This document shows, piece by piece, positions 54,388 through 63,984 of a DNA stretch of 64,000 nt. This DNA is from Bacteriovorax stolpii (GTDB lineage Bacteria; Bdellovibrionota; Bacteriovoracia; Bacteriovoracales; Bacteriovoracaceae): the NCBI GenBank assembly GCA_945905815.1, contig CAMDQH010000007.1:1-64000 (forward strand), written 5' to 3'. The notes below the pieces were generated by a model. It worked only from the letters and a program-made list of their open reading frames with translations. It had not been told where the DNA came from and searched no databases. Positions within the stretch are counted from its first letter, which is position 1. Each line of letters begins with the position of its first letter. The position numbers and the translations under genes are program-made.

Positions 54388-55112
54388 GGCTGCCAGTTTT
54401 TTAATTCTACTTTACCATTATTAATCTCAACATAATGACACGAAAGAAGCCATGAACCTGGATTGAGATAGCGTTTATCTTCTTCGAGTTTAAACTCTCC
54501 TGCGTGGTGAGTGTGACCAAAAACGACACAGTCGAATCCACGTTTAGAAATTTCCTGGGCCGCTTCAGCAAACTCTGGCGGTTCACCAAAGATCCCTGTT
54601 CGTTTTGCCCTTAGCCTTGCTCGCCATTTTTCAAAATTAATCCAAAGTTTATAAAAGCTAGGAGAGATGAAAAGGAAGAAACCTGCAAGATGCGTAAGCT
54701 TATGATAGAGGGCCGGATATTTTACATAAAATGGATCATAGAGATGCCCATGCTCAACTCGTATACGTGTTTTTCCTGAGCTAATATTTAAAAATGGTGA
54801 AACTTTAAAGTAACCCCAATCTTCCAAAAAATTCTCTAGGCTTATATCGTGATTTCCCACGACGTAATAAATGGTTCGTCTTTGTTTTCTTAATTCTTTA
54901 ATGGTCCGAAACACGTCTGGCATCTCTGACATAATTTTTGATTTCGATGCCTGGGCCATTTCAAGTCCATCACCATTAATAACGATATCATAATTTTGCG
55001 AAGCGGCCCACTTCATAAATTTCAAGGCAAGATGAGTTGTGTTTGAAAATGGATTACCGAGATGTAGATCCGAAATAATTACCATACGTTCAGATTGAAC
55101 GTTAGTTAACAT
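54384..55112 (-). CDS. Calcineurin-like metallophosphoesterase
   Basis: A 242-residue enzyme. Metal-binding motifs in order: ISDLHLGN, INGDGLEMA, VVGNHDISL, a hydrophobic middle (AGFFLFISPSFYKLWIN), HGHLYDPF, and FGHTHHAGEF. The motif order resembles LpxH (lipid A pathway), but GNHD instead of GNRD and a different middle make a specific assignment risky. It overlaps the cNMP-binding gene by one base (TAATG). Confidence 0.88.
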   Translation of the reverse strand: MLTNVQSERMVIISDLHLGNPFSNTTHLALKFMKWAASQNYDIVINGDGLEMAQASKSKIMSEMPDVFRTIKELRKQRRTIYYVVGNHDISLENFLEDWGYFKVSPFLNISSGKTRIRVEHGHLYDPFYVKYPALYHKLTHLAGFFLFISPSFYKLWINFEKWRARLRAKRTGIFGEPPEFAEAAQEISKRGFDCVVFGHTHHAGEFKLEEDKRYLNPGSWLLSCHYVEINNGKVELKNWQP

Positions 55113-55579
55113 TATTGTCCACCGATCAGACTCAAGATTTGATCGACTGTTTCTTTAGGAACATTGCCTTTCTTGATTACATCTACCAATCTTTCATTTG
55201 AAATTTTTATTCGATAAGAAAGCGTCTGAAGCATTTCAAAAGCAAAAGTAGGATCACGTCTAATTTTGAGTAAAAAACCGCCAGGCTGTATGACTAAAAG
55301 CTTAGTGATTCCAGTCGCCTTAGCAGATGCAAAGCGCGTTCCCCCTTGTAGGAGTGCCATATCACCAAAAAAATCTCCGCGATTAAAGGTAGCAAGTTTT
55401 ATATCTGTGGTTTCAGTTTTTTTCCATATCTCGACTTGACCTTCTTGAATGATGAAAAGATCACGAGATGAATCCCCCTCTTCGAAAACCAATTCTCCAT
55501 TCTGATAAAGAACGACTTTCTCGTGGGTCACTTTTGATTCTATTACTTGTGGCATGATCTTAGTGTAGGCCAAATCCAT
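55112..55579 (-). CDS. Cyclic-nucleotide-binding domain protein
   Basis: A 155-residue protein consisting of one cNMP-binding beta-roll (GELVFEEGDSSRDLFIIQEGQVEIWKK, then FFGDMALLQGGTRFASAKA). The phosphate cassette is roughly FGDMALLQGGTRFA; the canonical R and S are both present (TRFASA), so cAMP-like ligand binding is possible. There is no HTH, so it is not itself a transcription factor. First gene of a two-gene unit with the phosphoesterase. Confidence 0.85.
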   Translation of the reverse strand: MDLAYTKIMPQVIESKVTHEKVVLYQNGELVFEEGDSSRDLFIIQEGQVEIWKKTETTDIKLATFNRGDFFGDMALLQGGTRFASAKATGITKLLVIQPGGFLLKIRRDPTFAFEMLQTLSYRIKISNERLVDVIKKGNVPKETVDQILSLIGGQ

Positions 55580-55640
55580 ATAATTCTGTGGCGAGGAAAA
55601 ATGTGCATACCTGAGTATGACAATACGGCACTCATAGGCA

Positions 55641-55672
55641 AAAATAAAGCCCTCCGAAGAGGGCTTTATTTT
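55641..55672 (-). terminator. Bidirectional rho-independent terminator
   Basis: Perfect 14-bp stem AAAATAAAGCCCTC / GAGGGCTTTATTTT (55641-55654, 55659-55672) with a CGAA loop, T-rich in both directions. It follows the sigma-54 activator gene, whose stop is at 55671. Confidence 0.93.
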
Positions 55673-57269
55673 ATTCGCCAGCGGCTCTTTTCAAAGCTCG
55701 CTTATCTAATCCATATTTATCAACTTTCATGATCAGGCCCGCTCTCGATATGCAAAGCTCTTTTGCCAGTTTAGATTTATTAAATCCGCACCGTTTTAAG
55801 CCTTCACGAATCATAATGATTTCTAATTCTTCAAGTGCATCCTTAAGTGAGCCACTAGTATTTACACCCTTCAGAAAACTGCCACCCGTTGAAGAATGAC
55901 CACCTGTATGACTTTCGCTGCTTTCAAGAATACGAGCGCTGAGCATATCGGGCGTAATTGTTTTATCGTCACCTGCCAGAACCACTAGGCGCTCAACTTC
56001 GTTTTGAAGTTCACGAACGTTACCTGGCCAAGTATGATCAAGCATTTTCTCCATACACTTCTTAGAGAAGGTCTTAAGTGGCTGACCAGCTTCTTCACAA
56101 CGTTTTTGAATAAAAAAGTCCATCAGCACAGGAATATCTTCCGTACGCTCACGTAAAGCTGGAAGAGCTACGTTGATGACGTTAATTCTGTAATAAAGAT
56201 CTTCCCGAAACTCGCCCTTAGCGATCATTTCTTTTAAATTTTTATTGGTAGCACAGACCACTCGTACGTTTACTTTACGAGGTGAAGTCGCACCTACAGG
56301 CATAAATGTTCCTTCTTGAAGAATGCGCAGCAGTTTTACCTGCATCGATGGAGAAGTATCCCCAATTTCATCCAAGAAGAGTGTTCCGCCGTTGGCCACT
56401 TCGAAGAAACCTTTTTTATCTTTAATGGCACCAGTAAAAGCACCCTTTACGTGACCAAACAATTCTGAATCAAGAAGGTTATCATTGAAAGCGGAACAGT
56501 TTACAGCAATGAAAACAGAATCTTTTCTTGGTGAATTAAAATGGATCGCCTTCGCAACCATTTCTTTACCCGTACCATTTTCCCCTTGAATCATGATTGT
56601 CGACTCAGAGTTCGCAACTTTTGAGAGAAGGTGATAAACCTGCTGCATACGCTTCGATTTACCAATGATATTGTGGTAACGATATTTATTACCCAACTCT
56701 GAATTCAGATCCATAATACGAGCTTCTCTTTTCGAAATCTCTTCATGGAAGGTCCCAACTTCGTCGGCCATAGTTCCAATCAAATCTTTCATCTCAGCAT
56801 AATACTGCCCAGAGAATTTTTTTACTTTCTGTACAGCACCTTTGGCATCGACTTCACTGATTCCACATTCGACCATTTTATGTACAACTTTTGACTGATC
56901 TTCTGAAGTTGAAGTCTCCTTGAAGTAAGGGTAAGCAAAAACTGCACCACTAAATTCTCCATCAACAAGAACCTTATGAGCGAAGCCAAAAGTTCCTGGG
57001 AAGAATGCATTAAACTCAATGCTTGTTTCGGATGAAGCTTGAAAGGCCTCAAAAACTTTTTCGACATCCGATTCAAGCCAATCACGGCCAAATGAATGTG
57101 ACATTTGCAATTTAAAGAATGGTGACTTGAAAGCATAATCAGCTTCCTGAACAAACTGCACACGCCCTTGGTGATCAACATATAAAACGTCTAGGCCGTA
57201 CCAGTTACCTATAATCTTCTCAAGACTCTTGCTTGCGTGTAGCTCTTTAATAGATTTCCAATCAATCAT
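55671..57269 (-). CDS. Sigma-54-dependent transcriptional activator
   Basis: A 532-residue enhancer-binding protein. Residues 1-120 are a sensor resembling a divergent PocR-like domain (SKSLEKIIGNWYGLDVLYVD, then KVLVDGEFSGAVFAYPYFKE); a coiled coil lies at about 175-195; the AAA+ domain has Walker A GENGTGKE (229-236), the sigma-54-contact GAFTGA (276-281), GGTLFLDEIGD and the arginine-finger region; a Fis-type HTH is at the C-terminus (LKRCGFNKSKLAKELCISRA). The ATG at 57269 is preferred over one at 57296 because GGAGAA lies 5-6 nt before it. A near-palindrome is just upstream. Confidence 0.93.
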   Translation of the reverse strand: MIDWKSIKELHASKSLEKIIGNWYGLDVLYVDHQGRVQFVQEADYAFKSPFFKLQMSHSFGRDWLESDVEKVFEAFQASSETSIEFNAFFPGTFGFAHKVLVDGEFSGAVFAYPYFKETSTSEDQSKVVHKMVECGISEVDAKGAVQKVKKFSGQYYAEMKDLIGTMADEVGTFHEEISKREARIMDLNSELGNKYRYHNIIGKSKRMQQVYHLLSKVANSESTIMIQGENGTGKEMVAKAIHFNSPRKDSVFIAVNCSAFNDNLLDSELFGHVKGAFTGAIKDKKGFFEVANGGTLFLDEIGDTSPSMQVKLLRILQEGTFMPVGATSPRKVNVRVVCATNKNLKEMIAKGEFREDLYYRINVINVALPALRERTEDIPVLMDFFIQKRCEEAGQPLKTFSKKCMEKMLDHTWPGNVRELQNEVERLVVLAGDDKTITPDMLSARILESSESHTGGHSSTGGSFLKGVNTSGSLKDALEELEIIMIREGLKRCGFNKSKLAKELCISRAGLIMKVDKYGLDKRALKRAAGE

Positions 57270-57289
57270 GATAATTCTCCTCACATAAA

Positions 57290-57306
57290 TGTCCATTCCA
57301 TGAACA
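57290..57306. promoter_or_regulatory. Near-palindrome upstream of the sigma-54 activator
   Basis: TGTCCAT-TCC-ATGAACA, one mismatch in seven-base arms, 21 nt before the activator ATG. May be an autoregulatory site; no supporting -24/-12 or -35/-10 pair was fixed. Confidence 0.35.
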
Positions 57307-57384
57307 TTATTTTTAAAATCGTCTAACTTATCGGCAGAGTGTCGGATTTCTTGACAGAATATTTGATAGGAGTGAGAAACTTAT

Positions 57385-57963
57385 TTACAACTTTCGGGTA
57401 CTAATCTGAAGAAGTTCGTCAAAAGTTTGGAAAAACATAGGCTTATTCCATTCCTGAGGACCAATAAACTTACGAAGCGTGGTTTTATCCGACGAAAACA
57501 CATAGGTTTCTGGAACTCTAGTAGTCCCATAGGCTTCACGATGAACATTGTTATTATCAAGCAGCCAATAGATTGAAGCCTTGGCAGGAATTGAAAGTGT
57601 CTTGATGTATTTTTGGATCTTAATCGCCTCATCATTAGCGGCGACTAATAAGAATTTTACATTAGGCTGCCCTTCAAATCGCTTTATTAGCGTTAACAGG
57701 TCAGGCAACTCAGCTTCACATGGGGCGCACCAAGTGCCCCAATAGTGAACCATTAGAAGGTCCACGGTCTCATTCATATATAGTCTATCAACGCTGAATG
57801 GTTTCCCCTCTAGCGTAGTAAACTCAGAAGCGGGTAGTTTGCTTAATATTGCAGTCCCTTGATCCTCAGAAACCAACAACGATTTAAGAAAATTCTTCTG
57901 ATAAGCAGAATATCCAACTATAGAGATGATAATAAAAATGATGGCAAGTATTCGGTATATCAT
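57385..57963 (-). CDS. TlpA/ResA-like membrane-anchored thioredoxin-fold protein
   Basis: A 192-residue protein, one N-terminal helix (residues 3-20), then a thioredoxin fold with active site WCAPC (Cys79, Cys82) and the cis-proline segment TRVPETYVFS. Such proteins reduce disulfides in the periplasm, often for cytochrome maturation. No cytochrome genes are nearby. It begins just after the terminator of the ribosomal unit. Confidence 0.9.
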   Translation of the reverse strand: MIYRILAIIFIIISIVGYSAYQKNFLKSLLVSEDQGTAILSKLPASEFTTLEGKPFSVDRLYMNETVDLLMVHYWGTWCAPCEAELPDLLTLIKRFEGQPNVKFLLVAANDEAIKIQKYIKTLSIPAKASIYWLLDNNNVHREAYGTTRVPETYVFSSDKTTLRKFIGPQEWNKPMFFQTFDELLQISTRKL

Positions 57964-57965
57964 GG

Positions 57966-58005
57966 CAAAAAAAAACCTTCCTAGCTGTTATACTAGGAAG
58001 GTTTT
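57966..58005 (-). terminator. Rho-independent terminator of the alpha operon
   Basis: Perfect 13-bp stem AAAACCTTCCTAG / CTAGGAAGGTTTT (57972-57984, 57993-58005), 8-nt loop; leftward it is followed by TTTTT-rich sequence. It lies 25 nt after rplQ. Confidence 0.93.
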
Positions 58006-58029
58006 CGATGTTTGAAAATCTTTTTTGGT

Positions 58030-58386
58030 CTACTCTACGAAAGCAATGATCGATTCTTTAGCACCATCACCAAGACGGCCTTCAGTAAGTTTCAATATGC
58101 GAGTGTAACCACCTGGACGCATTTTGAATTTCGGACCAACAATATCGAATAGAGATTTAACTGCAATCTTATTATTCAATTTCGTGAAAGCTCTACGACG
58201 GTTTGCAACCGTATCAATCTTAGCAAGTGTGATAAGCTTTTCAATTACTGGCTTAATCGCTTTCGCTTTAGTCTCAGTTGTTTTGATTTTGCCGTGAGCG
58301 ATAAGGTCAATACAAAGACCTTGAACCAAAGTCTTTCTGTGTTGAGGCTTAACACCTAATTTATATTTGTGGCAACTATGTCTCAT
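58030..58386 (-). CDS. rplQ: Ribosomal protein L17
   Basis: 118 residues with the family start MRHSCHKYKLGVKPQHRKTL and GDGAKESIIAFVE end. Last gene of the alpha operon, 23 nt after rpoA. Confidence 0.98.
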   Translation of the reverse strand: MRHSCHKYKLGVKPQHRKTLVQGLCIDLIAHGKIKTTETKAKAIKPVIEKLITLAKIDTVANRRRAFTKLNNKIAVKSLFDIVGPKFKMRPGGYTRILKLTEGRLGDGAKESIIAFVE

Positions 58387-58409
58387 AAAATTCTCCTAAA
58401 GAACGCTTC

Positions 58410-59426
58410 TTAGTCAGCGTGCTGAACTTGCTTCATAATATTATCGACTTTCATACCAAGACCAAGACCCATACCAGTTAGTATTTCTTTAATTTCATTT
58501 AAAGATTTACGACCGAAGTTCTTAGTTCTAAGCATTTCGCCTTCTGTCTTAGAAACGAGCTCATAAATATATTTAATGTTAGCATTCTGTAAACAGTTTG
58601 CTGAACGTACAGACAACTCAAGCTCAGATACTGGCTTAAGAAGTGCTTCGTTTGCAACACCAGGTCCACCAGAAGAAGCTACTTGTTTAACTTCAGCAGG
58701 AGCATCTTTATCTTCGAAGTTAAGAAATACTGAGAGCTGATCACGTAAGATCTTAGCTGAAATAGCTACTGCATCTACTGGATCAATCCCGGCATTCGTC
58801 CAAACTTCGAGAGTAAGTTTATCGTAATCAGTTCTCTTACCAACACGACTGTTTGTAACAGTGTAGTTTACACGGTGAACTGGAGAAAAAAGAGTATCGA
58901 TATAGATCCATCCAACAGGAAGATCAAAAGAATCTTTATTATCAAGTGCAGGAACGTAACCTTTACCACGAGCAACTTTTAATTCCATACGGATAGATCC
59001 GCCAGAAGAAACGTTTGCGATAACGTGTTCAGGATTAAGAACTTTAACATGAGCATTTTCTTGAATATCTGAAGCTTTTACTGCGCCTTCTGAGTTTTTT
59101 TCAAGAATAAGTGTTACTTCTTCTTTATCTGTAATCTTAAAACGGATTTCTTTAAGGTTAAGAATAATTTCTGAAACTTCTTCTTTGATGTTGTTGATTG
59201 TACCAAATTCATGGTCAACGCCATCAACCTTAACAGCAACAATACCTGCACCCTGAAGAGATGAAAGTAAAACTCTTCTTAAAGAGTTACCAAGAGTAAG
59301 TCCATAACCGCGCTCAAGTGGCTTGGCAGTGAATTTACCGTAGTTTGTTTTAAGACCTTCAGAATCAACTTCAAGAGCTGCCGGACGAATCATGCCAGCC
59401 CAATTTTTATTCATGTATGAATTCAT
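58410..59426 (-). CDS. rpoA: RNA polymerase alpha subunit
   Basis: 338 residues. N-terminal dimerisation domain with [21 protein letters not shown] and [11 protein letters not shown]; a flexible linker; C-terminal domain with [18 protein letters not shown] and the helix-hairpin-helix GMGLGLG. It follows rpsK directly (44 nt), without an rpsD between. AGGAG precedes the ATG by 6 nt. Confidence 0.99.
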   Translation of the reverse strand: MNSYMNKNWAGMIRPAALEVDSEGLKTNYGKFTAKPLERGYGLTLGNSLRRVLLSSLQGAGIVAVKVDGVDHEFGTINNIKEEVSEIILNLKEIRFKITDKEEVTLILEKNSEGAVKASDIQENAHVKVLNPEHVIANVSSGGSIRMELKVARGKGYVPALDNKDSFDLPVGWIYIDTLFSPVHRVNYTVTNSRVGKRTDYDKLTLEVWTNAGIDPVDAVAISAKILRDQLSVFLNFEDKDAPAEVKQVASSGGPGVANEALLKPVSELELSVRSANCLQNANIKYIYELVSKTEGEMLRTKNFGRKSLNEIKEILTGMGLGLGMKVDNIMKQVQHAD

Positions 59427-59470
59427 TAAAAACTCCTAATAAAGCAGTGCAGGTAAAAAATCAAAAACGC

Positions 59471-59896
59471 TTATACTCTTCTTCTCTTCGGAGCACGACA
59501 GCCGTTGTGAGGCATTGGGCTCATATCAGCTACTGATGTAATTCTCAGACCAGCTGCCAAAAGAGCGCGGATTGCGTTTTCGCGACCAGCACCAGGACCT
59601 TTAACCTTAACGTCTACTGACATAAGACCACATTCAGCAGCTTTTTTCGCAGCTTCTTGTGATGCTACTTGAGCAGCGAATGGAGTTGATTTTTTAGAAC
59701 CACGGAAACCTAATCCACCAGCACTTGCCCAAACAACAGCATTTCCATCAGCATCACTGATAGTAACAATTGTGTTGTTGAAAGAAGCGTGGATATGACA
59801 TACCCCATGACTTAAATTCTTTCTTGATTTTTTCTTAGTAGTCTTACCAGCGCCAGAAGCTTTTGCTTTTGATGCTTGTTCATTTGTTATGGCCAT
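59471..59896 (-). CDS. rpsK: Ribosomal protein S11
   Basis: 141 residues. Core [20 protein letters not shown], then [14 protein letters not shown] and the C-terminal [14 protein letters not shown]. The first 25 residues are a lysine/alanine-rich extension longer than in E. coli (129). In the alpha operon after rpsM (16 nt). Confidence 0.98.
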   Translation of the reverse strand: MAITNEQASKAKASGAGKTTKKKSRKNLSHGVCHIHASFNNTIVTISDADGNAVVWASAGGLGFRGSKKSTPFAAQVASQEAAKKAAECGLMSVDVKVKGPGAGRENAIRALLAAGLRITSVADMSPMPHNGCRAPKRRRV

Positions 59897-59912
59897 ATAT
59901 CCCTACCTTAAA

Positions 59913-60293
59913 TTATTTCATCGCTTTAATTGATTTTTTTCCTGCAATCGCTACAGCAGGACCCTTACGTGTGCGAGCATTAGTATGCGTACGCTGACCA
60001 CGAACAGGAAGACCTTTACGGTGACGAATTCCACGGTAACAACCAAGGTCTTTAAGACGCTTGATATTAAGAGCAACTTCACGACGAAGATCCCCTTCTA
60101 CCGTATGTTCATCAAGGGCAGCACGAATAGCTTGTACTTGCTCTTCAGTGATGTCGTTTGAGTTTGCGTCCAGTTTAATTCCCACTTTCGTAAGAACATC
60201 AACAGCAACCTTTGGGCCAACCCCATAGATTGCACGCATTGCAATTTTCATTGCTTTGTTTCTTGGTAAATCTACACCTAATAATCGTGCCAT
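59913..60293 (-). CDS. rpsM: Ribosomal protein S13
   Basis: 126 residues. [48 protein letters not shown] and a basic C-terminus. 15 nt after rpmJ. Confidence 0.98.
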   Translation of the reverse strand: MARLLGVDLPRNKAMKIAMRAIYGVGPKVAVDVLTKVGIKLDANSNDITEEQVQAIRAALDEHTVEGDLRREVALNIKRLKDLGCYRGIRHRKGLPVRGQRTHTNARTRKGPAVAIAGKKSIKAMK

Positions 60294-60308
60294 ATGTTCC
60301 TTCCCCTA

Positions 60309-60425
60309 CTATCCTTGCTTTTGCTTATGCTTAGGATTCACTTTACAAATTACTCGCAAAACACCTTGGCGTTTTACGACTTTACAGTCTTTACAAATTG
60401 GTTTTACAGATGATCTTACTTTCAT
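60309..60425 (-). CDS. rpmJ: Ribosomal protein L36
   Basis: 38 residues, too short for many ORF callers, read directly from the minus strand: [20 protein letters not shown], followed by [18 protein letters not shown]. The zinc-ribbon cysteines (C11, C14, C27) and histidine (H33) are present, so this is the zinc-binding (C+) form. Lies between infA and rpsM. Confidence 0.97.
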   Translation of the reverse strand: MKVRSSVKPICKDCKVVKRQGVLRVICKVNPKHKQKQG

Positions 60426-60427
60426 AA

Positions 60428-60652
60428 TTAGCCCTTGCTTCTAAAAGTGATGCGACCTTTATCTAGGTCATATTTACTAATCTCGATCACAACCTTGTCA
60501 CCAGGTAGGATTTTGATAAAATTCATTCTCATCTTCCCACTGATATGTGCTAAAACCACATGTCCGTTCGGAAGTTTAACTCTAAATCGTGTATTAGGTA
60601 AAAGTTCGAGAACTTCCCCTTCCACTTCTATTGTGTCAGTTGACTCAGCCAT
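60428..60652 (-). CDS. infA: Translation initiation factor IF-1
   Basis: 74-residue S1/OB-fold protein: [53 protein letters not shown]. First gene of the alpha operon. AAGGAAGG precedes the ATG and a promoter lies upstream. Confidence 0.98.
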   Translation of the reverse strand: MAESTDTIEVEGEVLELLPNTRFRVKLPNGHVVLAHISGKMRMNFIKILPGDKVVIEISKYDLDKGRITFRSKG

Positions 60653-60675
60653 GCCTTCCTTAAAAAGTAAGTGAC

Positions 60676-60704
60676 CTTATATAAAAATAAAAACTATAAG
60701 ACAA
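60676..60704 (-). promoter_or_regulatory. Promoter of the infA-rpmJ-rpsM-rpsK-rpoA-rplQ unit
   Basis: Leftward TTGTCT (complement of 60699-60704), 17-nt spacer, TATAAG (complement of 60676-60681). Start expected near 60669, 17 nt before the infA ATG. It would let the alpha operon be transcribed apart from secY-adk. Confidence 0.6.
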
Positions 60705-60723
60705 TAATATTAATTCTGAAACG

Positions 60724-61359
60724 TCACACTTTTGACGAGATCATATTAAAGATCTCATCAGGGAACTTTTCAGCATCAACTTTCAACAAACGTCCTAGGT
60801 CTTGGTAGTACTTTAAGACGGGAGAAACAGTATCTTGAAACACCTGTAGGCGATTCTTGATTACTTCTTCTTTGTCATCGGCCCTCTGTATGAGGTTAGT
60901 ACTGCCGCACTGGTCGCACGTGCCTGTTATCTTAGGCTTTTTTGAAATCAGGTTATATATAGCACCACAATTCCCACATGTCCTACGGTTTGTTAATCTC
61001 TCAACAAGTTTAGTCATGTCGATTTCAAAATAAACACTTATCGATGGACCACCTTTAAGCACTTCCTTGTCTAGGGTCTGAGCCTGGGCAAGGTTACGCG
61101 GATAACCATCAAATATATATTGCGAAGCAGCTAGGTCGATATTGGCTTGCAATAATCTAATAACTAATTCGTCAGATACAAGTTTTCCTTCATCCATTAC
61201 CATCTTAACTTCAAGACCAAGGGCAGATTTTTTTAAAATCTCAGCTCTAAGAAGGTCTCCAGTTGAAATATGTTTGAAGCCTTTACCAGCTACAAACTTA
61301 CTCGCCTGAGTTCCTTTACCAGAGCCTGGTGCTCCGATGAAGATCAGATGGGATTTCAT
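60724..61359 (-). CDS. adk: Adenylate kinase
   Basis: Converts ATP + AMP to 2 ADP. 211 residues. P-loop GAPGSGKGTQ near the start, FDGYPRNLAQAQ, RLTNRRTCGNCGAIYN and a zinc-type LID (C-x2-C ... C-x2-C, in CGNC and CDQC). ATG at 61359 taken; the upstream TTG is unnecessary. It follows secY by 3 nt, the usual secY-adk order. Confidence 0.98.
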   Translation of the reverse strand: MKSHLIFIGAPGSGKGTQASKFVAGKGFKHISTGDLLRAEILKKSALGLEVKMVMDEGKLVSDELVIRLLQANIDLAASQYIFDGYPRNLAQAQTLDKEVLKGGPSISVYFEIDMTKLVERLTNRRTCGNCGAIYNLISKKPKITGTCDQCGSTNLIQRADDKEEVIKNRLQVFQDTVSPVLKYYQDLGRLLKVDAEKFPDEIFNMISSKV

Positions 61360-61362
61360 CAA

Positions 61363-62688
61363 TTAAAACCTCTTCACACCTGAATATTTGCCTTTAACTT
61401 TATAAGCAGTATCCAAACGTTGAGAAATCATGAAACCTTCGGCTTGCGCCATTGTATCTATTGCAACACCAACGAGAATTAAAAGTGAAGTACCACCAAA
61501 GTAGAACGGAACCTTGGCATAGTTGAATAATATTGCAGGCATTATACAAATCGCAGCAACATAAATTGCGCCAACAAGGGTTAGACGGCTAATGACCTGA
61601 TTCAAGAAATTTGCAGTTTGCTCACCTGGACGTATTCCAGGAATAAACCCACCATTCTTTTTCAACGATTCAGAAACATCATCCGTTTTAAATTGAATCG
61701 TAGAGTAGAAATAAGCAAAGAATATAATCAAGGCAATGAAGACAATGTTATATAACATCTTCCCTGGGTAGAACAATTGCTGGATATTTGAAAAATATGA
61801 TTTAGCAGGACTGCTTTCAGGAATAAATTGAGCAATCGTTGTCGGAAATCCTAAAAGCGCTGAAGCAAAAATCGGAGGCATTACACCTGAAATATTTACT
61901 TTAATTGGCAAGTGAGATGACTGCCCACCAAAAACACGATTATTAATCACACGTTTTGCATACTGTACGGGCACTTTTCTAAATGCGCGCTCTACGAAGA
62001 TGATGAACCAAAAAGAAACAAGTATTATTCCAATAACAATTGCAAGATTTACAATGCTCATTTCACCATTCTGAAGTAATTGGAATGTATCACGGATGCC
62101 ACTAGGAATACCGGCAGCAATACCTGCAAAAATAATCAAAGAAATACCGTTACCAATACCTCTTTCAGTAATTTGCTCACCCAGCCACATTACGAACATA
62201 GTACCTGCGGTTAAGCTGATCACAGTAAGAAGTCTGAACCCCATACCAGGATCAATAACAACTGGTAAGCCGTTTGGACTTCTAATATTTTCAAGACCTA
62301 CGGCTAAACCGTAACCTTGAAAGAAGCATAAAAGAACAGTGGCGTATCGTGTATATTGAGAGATTTTCTTGTGACCATCAGGTTCTTTCTGAAGCTCACC
62401 CAATGCAGGAATAGAGTAAGAAAGAAGACTAAAAATAATAGAAGAAGTAATATAAGGCATAATACCTAGGGCAAGAACAGAGAAACGCTCTAAAGCTCCG
62501 CCACTAAAGGTATTGAAGACACTGAAAAGTGAACCTTTCATGCCATCAAAAAATGAAGATAAAGCAGCACCATCAACTCCCGGAGTCGGAACCTGAGTAG
62601 CAACACGGTAAATTCCCAACATTAGAATTGTAAAGAAAACTCGTTTTTTTAATTCTTCGAGCTTTGATACATTTGCGTTCGATGACAT
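61363..62688 (-). CDS. secY: Preprotein translocase subunit SecY
   Basis: Channel protein of the Sec translocon. 441 residues with about ten membrane helices; features PTPGVDGAALS, LGIMPYITSSIIFSLL, ITERGIGNGISLIIFAGI, and the C-terminal cytosolic region. Upstream is rplO (19 nt). Confidence 0.99.
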   Translation of the reverse strand: MSSNANVSKLEELKKRVFFTILMLGIYRVATQVPTPGVDGAALSSFFDGMKGSLFSVFNTFSGGALERFSVLALGIMPYITSSIIFSLLSYSIPALGELQKEPDGHKKISQYTRYATVLLCFFQGYGLAVGLENIRSPNGLPVVIDPGMGFRLLTVISLTAGTMFVMWLGEQITERGIGNGISLIIFAGIAAGIPSGIRDTFQLLQNGEMSIVNLAIVIGIILVSFWFIIFVERAFRKVPVQYAKRVINNRVFGGQSSHLPIKVNISGVMPPIFASALLGFPTTIAQFIPESSPAKSYFSNIQQLFYPGKMLYNIVFIALIIFFAYFYSTIQFKTDDVSESLKKNGGFIPGIRPGEQTANFLNQVISRLTLVGAIYVAAICIMPAILFNYAKVPFYFGGTSLLILVGVAIDTMAQAEGFMISQRLDTAYKVKGKYSGVKRF

Positions 62689-62707
62689 CCCTGTTTCCTC
62701 TTAAGAA

Positions 62708-63163
62708 TTAAGCATTCTCAACTTTGCCGTTAGCTTTTTTTATCAATTCTAAAGCTTTAGCAGAGAACTTTTCAATGCCTTTAAACGTAAGAGGCTTATT
62801 AAAGTCACCTTTTGCCAATATTTTTATTGGAAGAGACTTATTAATACCGCTCAAAAAACCTTTTTCAATTAGGATCTCGCGCGTTACAACTTCTTTATCA
62901 AACTTTGTCGCTAGTTTCTCAAGATTAAGAACAGCGTAAACTACTTTAAATGGAGCATTTGAAAAACCGACCTTTGGTAGACGACGGTAAAGTGGCATTT
63001 GTCCACCTTCGAAACCGATACGTACTCCGCCACCATTACGAGCTTTTTGCCCTTTGTGACCTTTACCAGCTTGAGTACCTTGACCAGAACCCTGACCACG
63101 GCCGATACGCTTAGTATTTTTGTTTGCGCCTCTTGGGCTTTTTAATGTCGTTAAAGTTAACAT
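62708..63163 (-). CDS. rplO: Ribosomal protein L15
   Basis: 151 residues. N-terminal glycine-rich GRGQGSGQGTQAGKGHKGQK, then GFEGGQMPLYRRLPKVGF. Between rpmD and secY. Confidence 0.98.
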   Translation of the reverse strand: MLTLTTLKSPRGANKNTKRIGRGQGSGQGTQAGKGHKGQKARNGGGVRIGFEGGQMPLYRRLPKVGFSNAPFKVVYAVLNLEKLATKFDKEVVTREILIEKGFLSGINKSLPIKILAKGDFNKPLTFKGIEKFSAKALELIKKANGKVENA

Positions 63164-63175
63164 ATAAATCCTCTA

Positions 63176-63355
63176 TTATTTAGCAATCTCAAGCCATGTA
63201 ATCATAGCTTTAATCATTCCGCGAACTGCAGGAGTATTCTCGAGAGTTTTAACAGAATTAATCTTTCTAAGACCAAGACCTTTGATTGTAGCTTTTTGCT
63301 TATCTGTACAGCCAATAGCACTTCTTTTAAGTTTAATCGTAATTTGCTTTTTCAT
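63176..63355 (-). CDS. rpmD: Ribosomal protein L30
   Basis: 59 residues, read directly from the minus strand: MKKQITIKLKRSAIGCTDKQ, then KATIKGLGLRKINSVKTLEN and TPAVRGMIKAMITWLEIAK. The GLGLRKINS segment is the family hallmark. Starts 8 nt after rpsE. Confidence 0.96.
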   Translation of the reverse strand: MKKQITIKLKRSAIGCTDKQKATIKGLGLRKINSVKTLENTPAVRGMIKAMITWLEIAK

Positions 63356-63363
63356 ATTTACCC

Positions 63364-63984
63364 TTAAGCTTTTTGAGCTTTAGCCTTCATACGAAGACCT
63401 TTAGCGTTTACACCACGAACTGCTGCGATCTCTTCAAGAGAACGTAGACTTTTCAATGCTTTGAAAGTGGCTTTCACAATGTTGTGTGGATTTGATCCAC
63501 GAACAGACTTAGTAAGAACGTTTTTGACTCCAGCAAGTTCAAGAATTGAGCGGCAAGCACCAGCTGCCTTAATCCCTGTACCTTCCCCGGCTGGCTTAAG
63601 AATTACTTCTCCAGCACCAAAAAGTCCTAATACTTCGTGAGGTATAGTTCCATTCTCAATTGAGACTTTTATCATTTTTTTAGAAGCTTTCATTCCAGCT
63701 TTGCGAATTGCATCTGGAACTTCTTTGGCTTTACCAAGTCCATATCCAACTTTACCATTTTTGTCACCAACGACGATTAGGGCAGCGAAAGAGAAACGAC
63801 GTCCACCTTTCACAACTTTAGCTACGCGGTTAACTGCTACAACTCTTTCTTCTAGATCAGGATTTATCCCGTCTTGAACTGGTTTCTTCTCTTGACGAGG
63901 AGCTCTCTGAGGACGTTTTCCGCCCTTTTTATCAGATTTACCATCAGTATCAGTTGCAGTGTTTTCGTTGTTATCTTCGCTCAT
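63364..63984 (-). CDS. rpsE: Ribosomal protein S5
   Basis: 206 residues, about 35-40 longer than E. coli S5 owing to a charged, lysine-rich N-terminal extension (first 40 residues). Core: [65 protein letters not shown] precedes the ATG by 4-9 nt, at the window edge. Confidence 0.98.
   Translation of the reverse strand: MSEDNNENTATDTDGKSDKKGGKRPQRAPRQEKKPVQDGINPDLEERVVAVNRVAKVVKGGRRFSFAALIVVGDKNGKVGYGLGKAKEVPDAIRKAGMKASKKMIKVSIENGTIPHEVLGLFGAGEVILKPAGEGTGIKAAGACRSILELAGVKNVLTKSVRGSNPHNIVKATFKALKSLRSLEEIAAVRGVNAKGLRMKAKAQKA

Noticed and set aside
56822-57181. 119-residue minus-strand frame in the sigma-54 activator gene
   Set aside because: Out-of-frame overlap with a gene having intact AAA+ and HTH motifs; composition is atypical.
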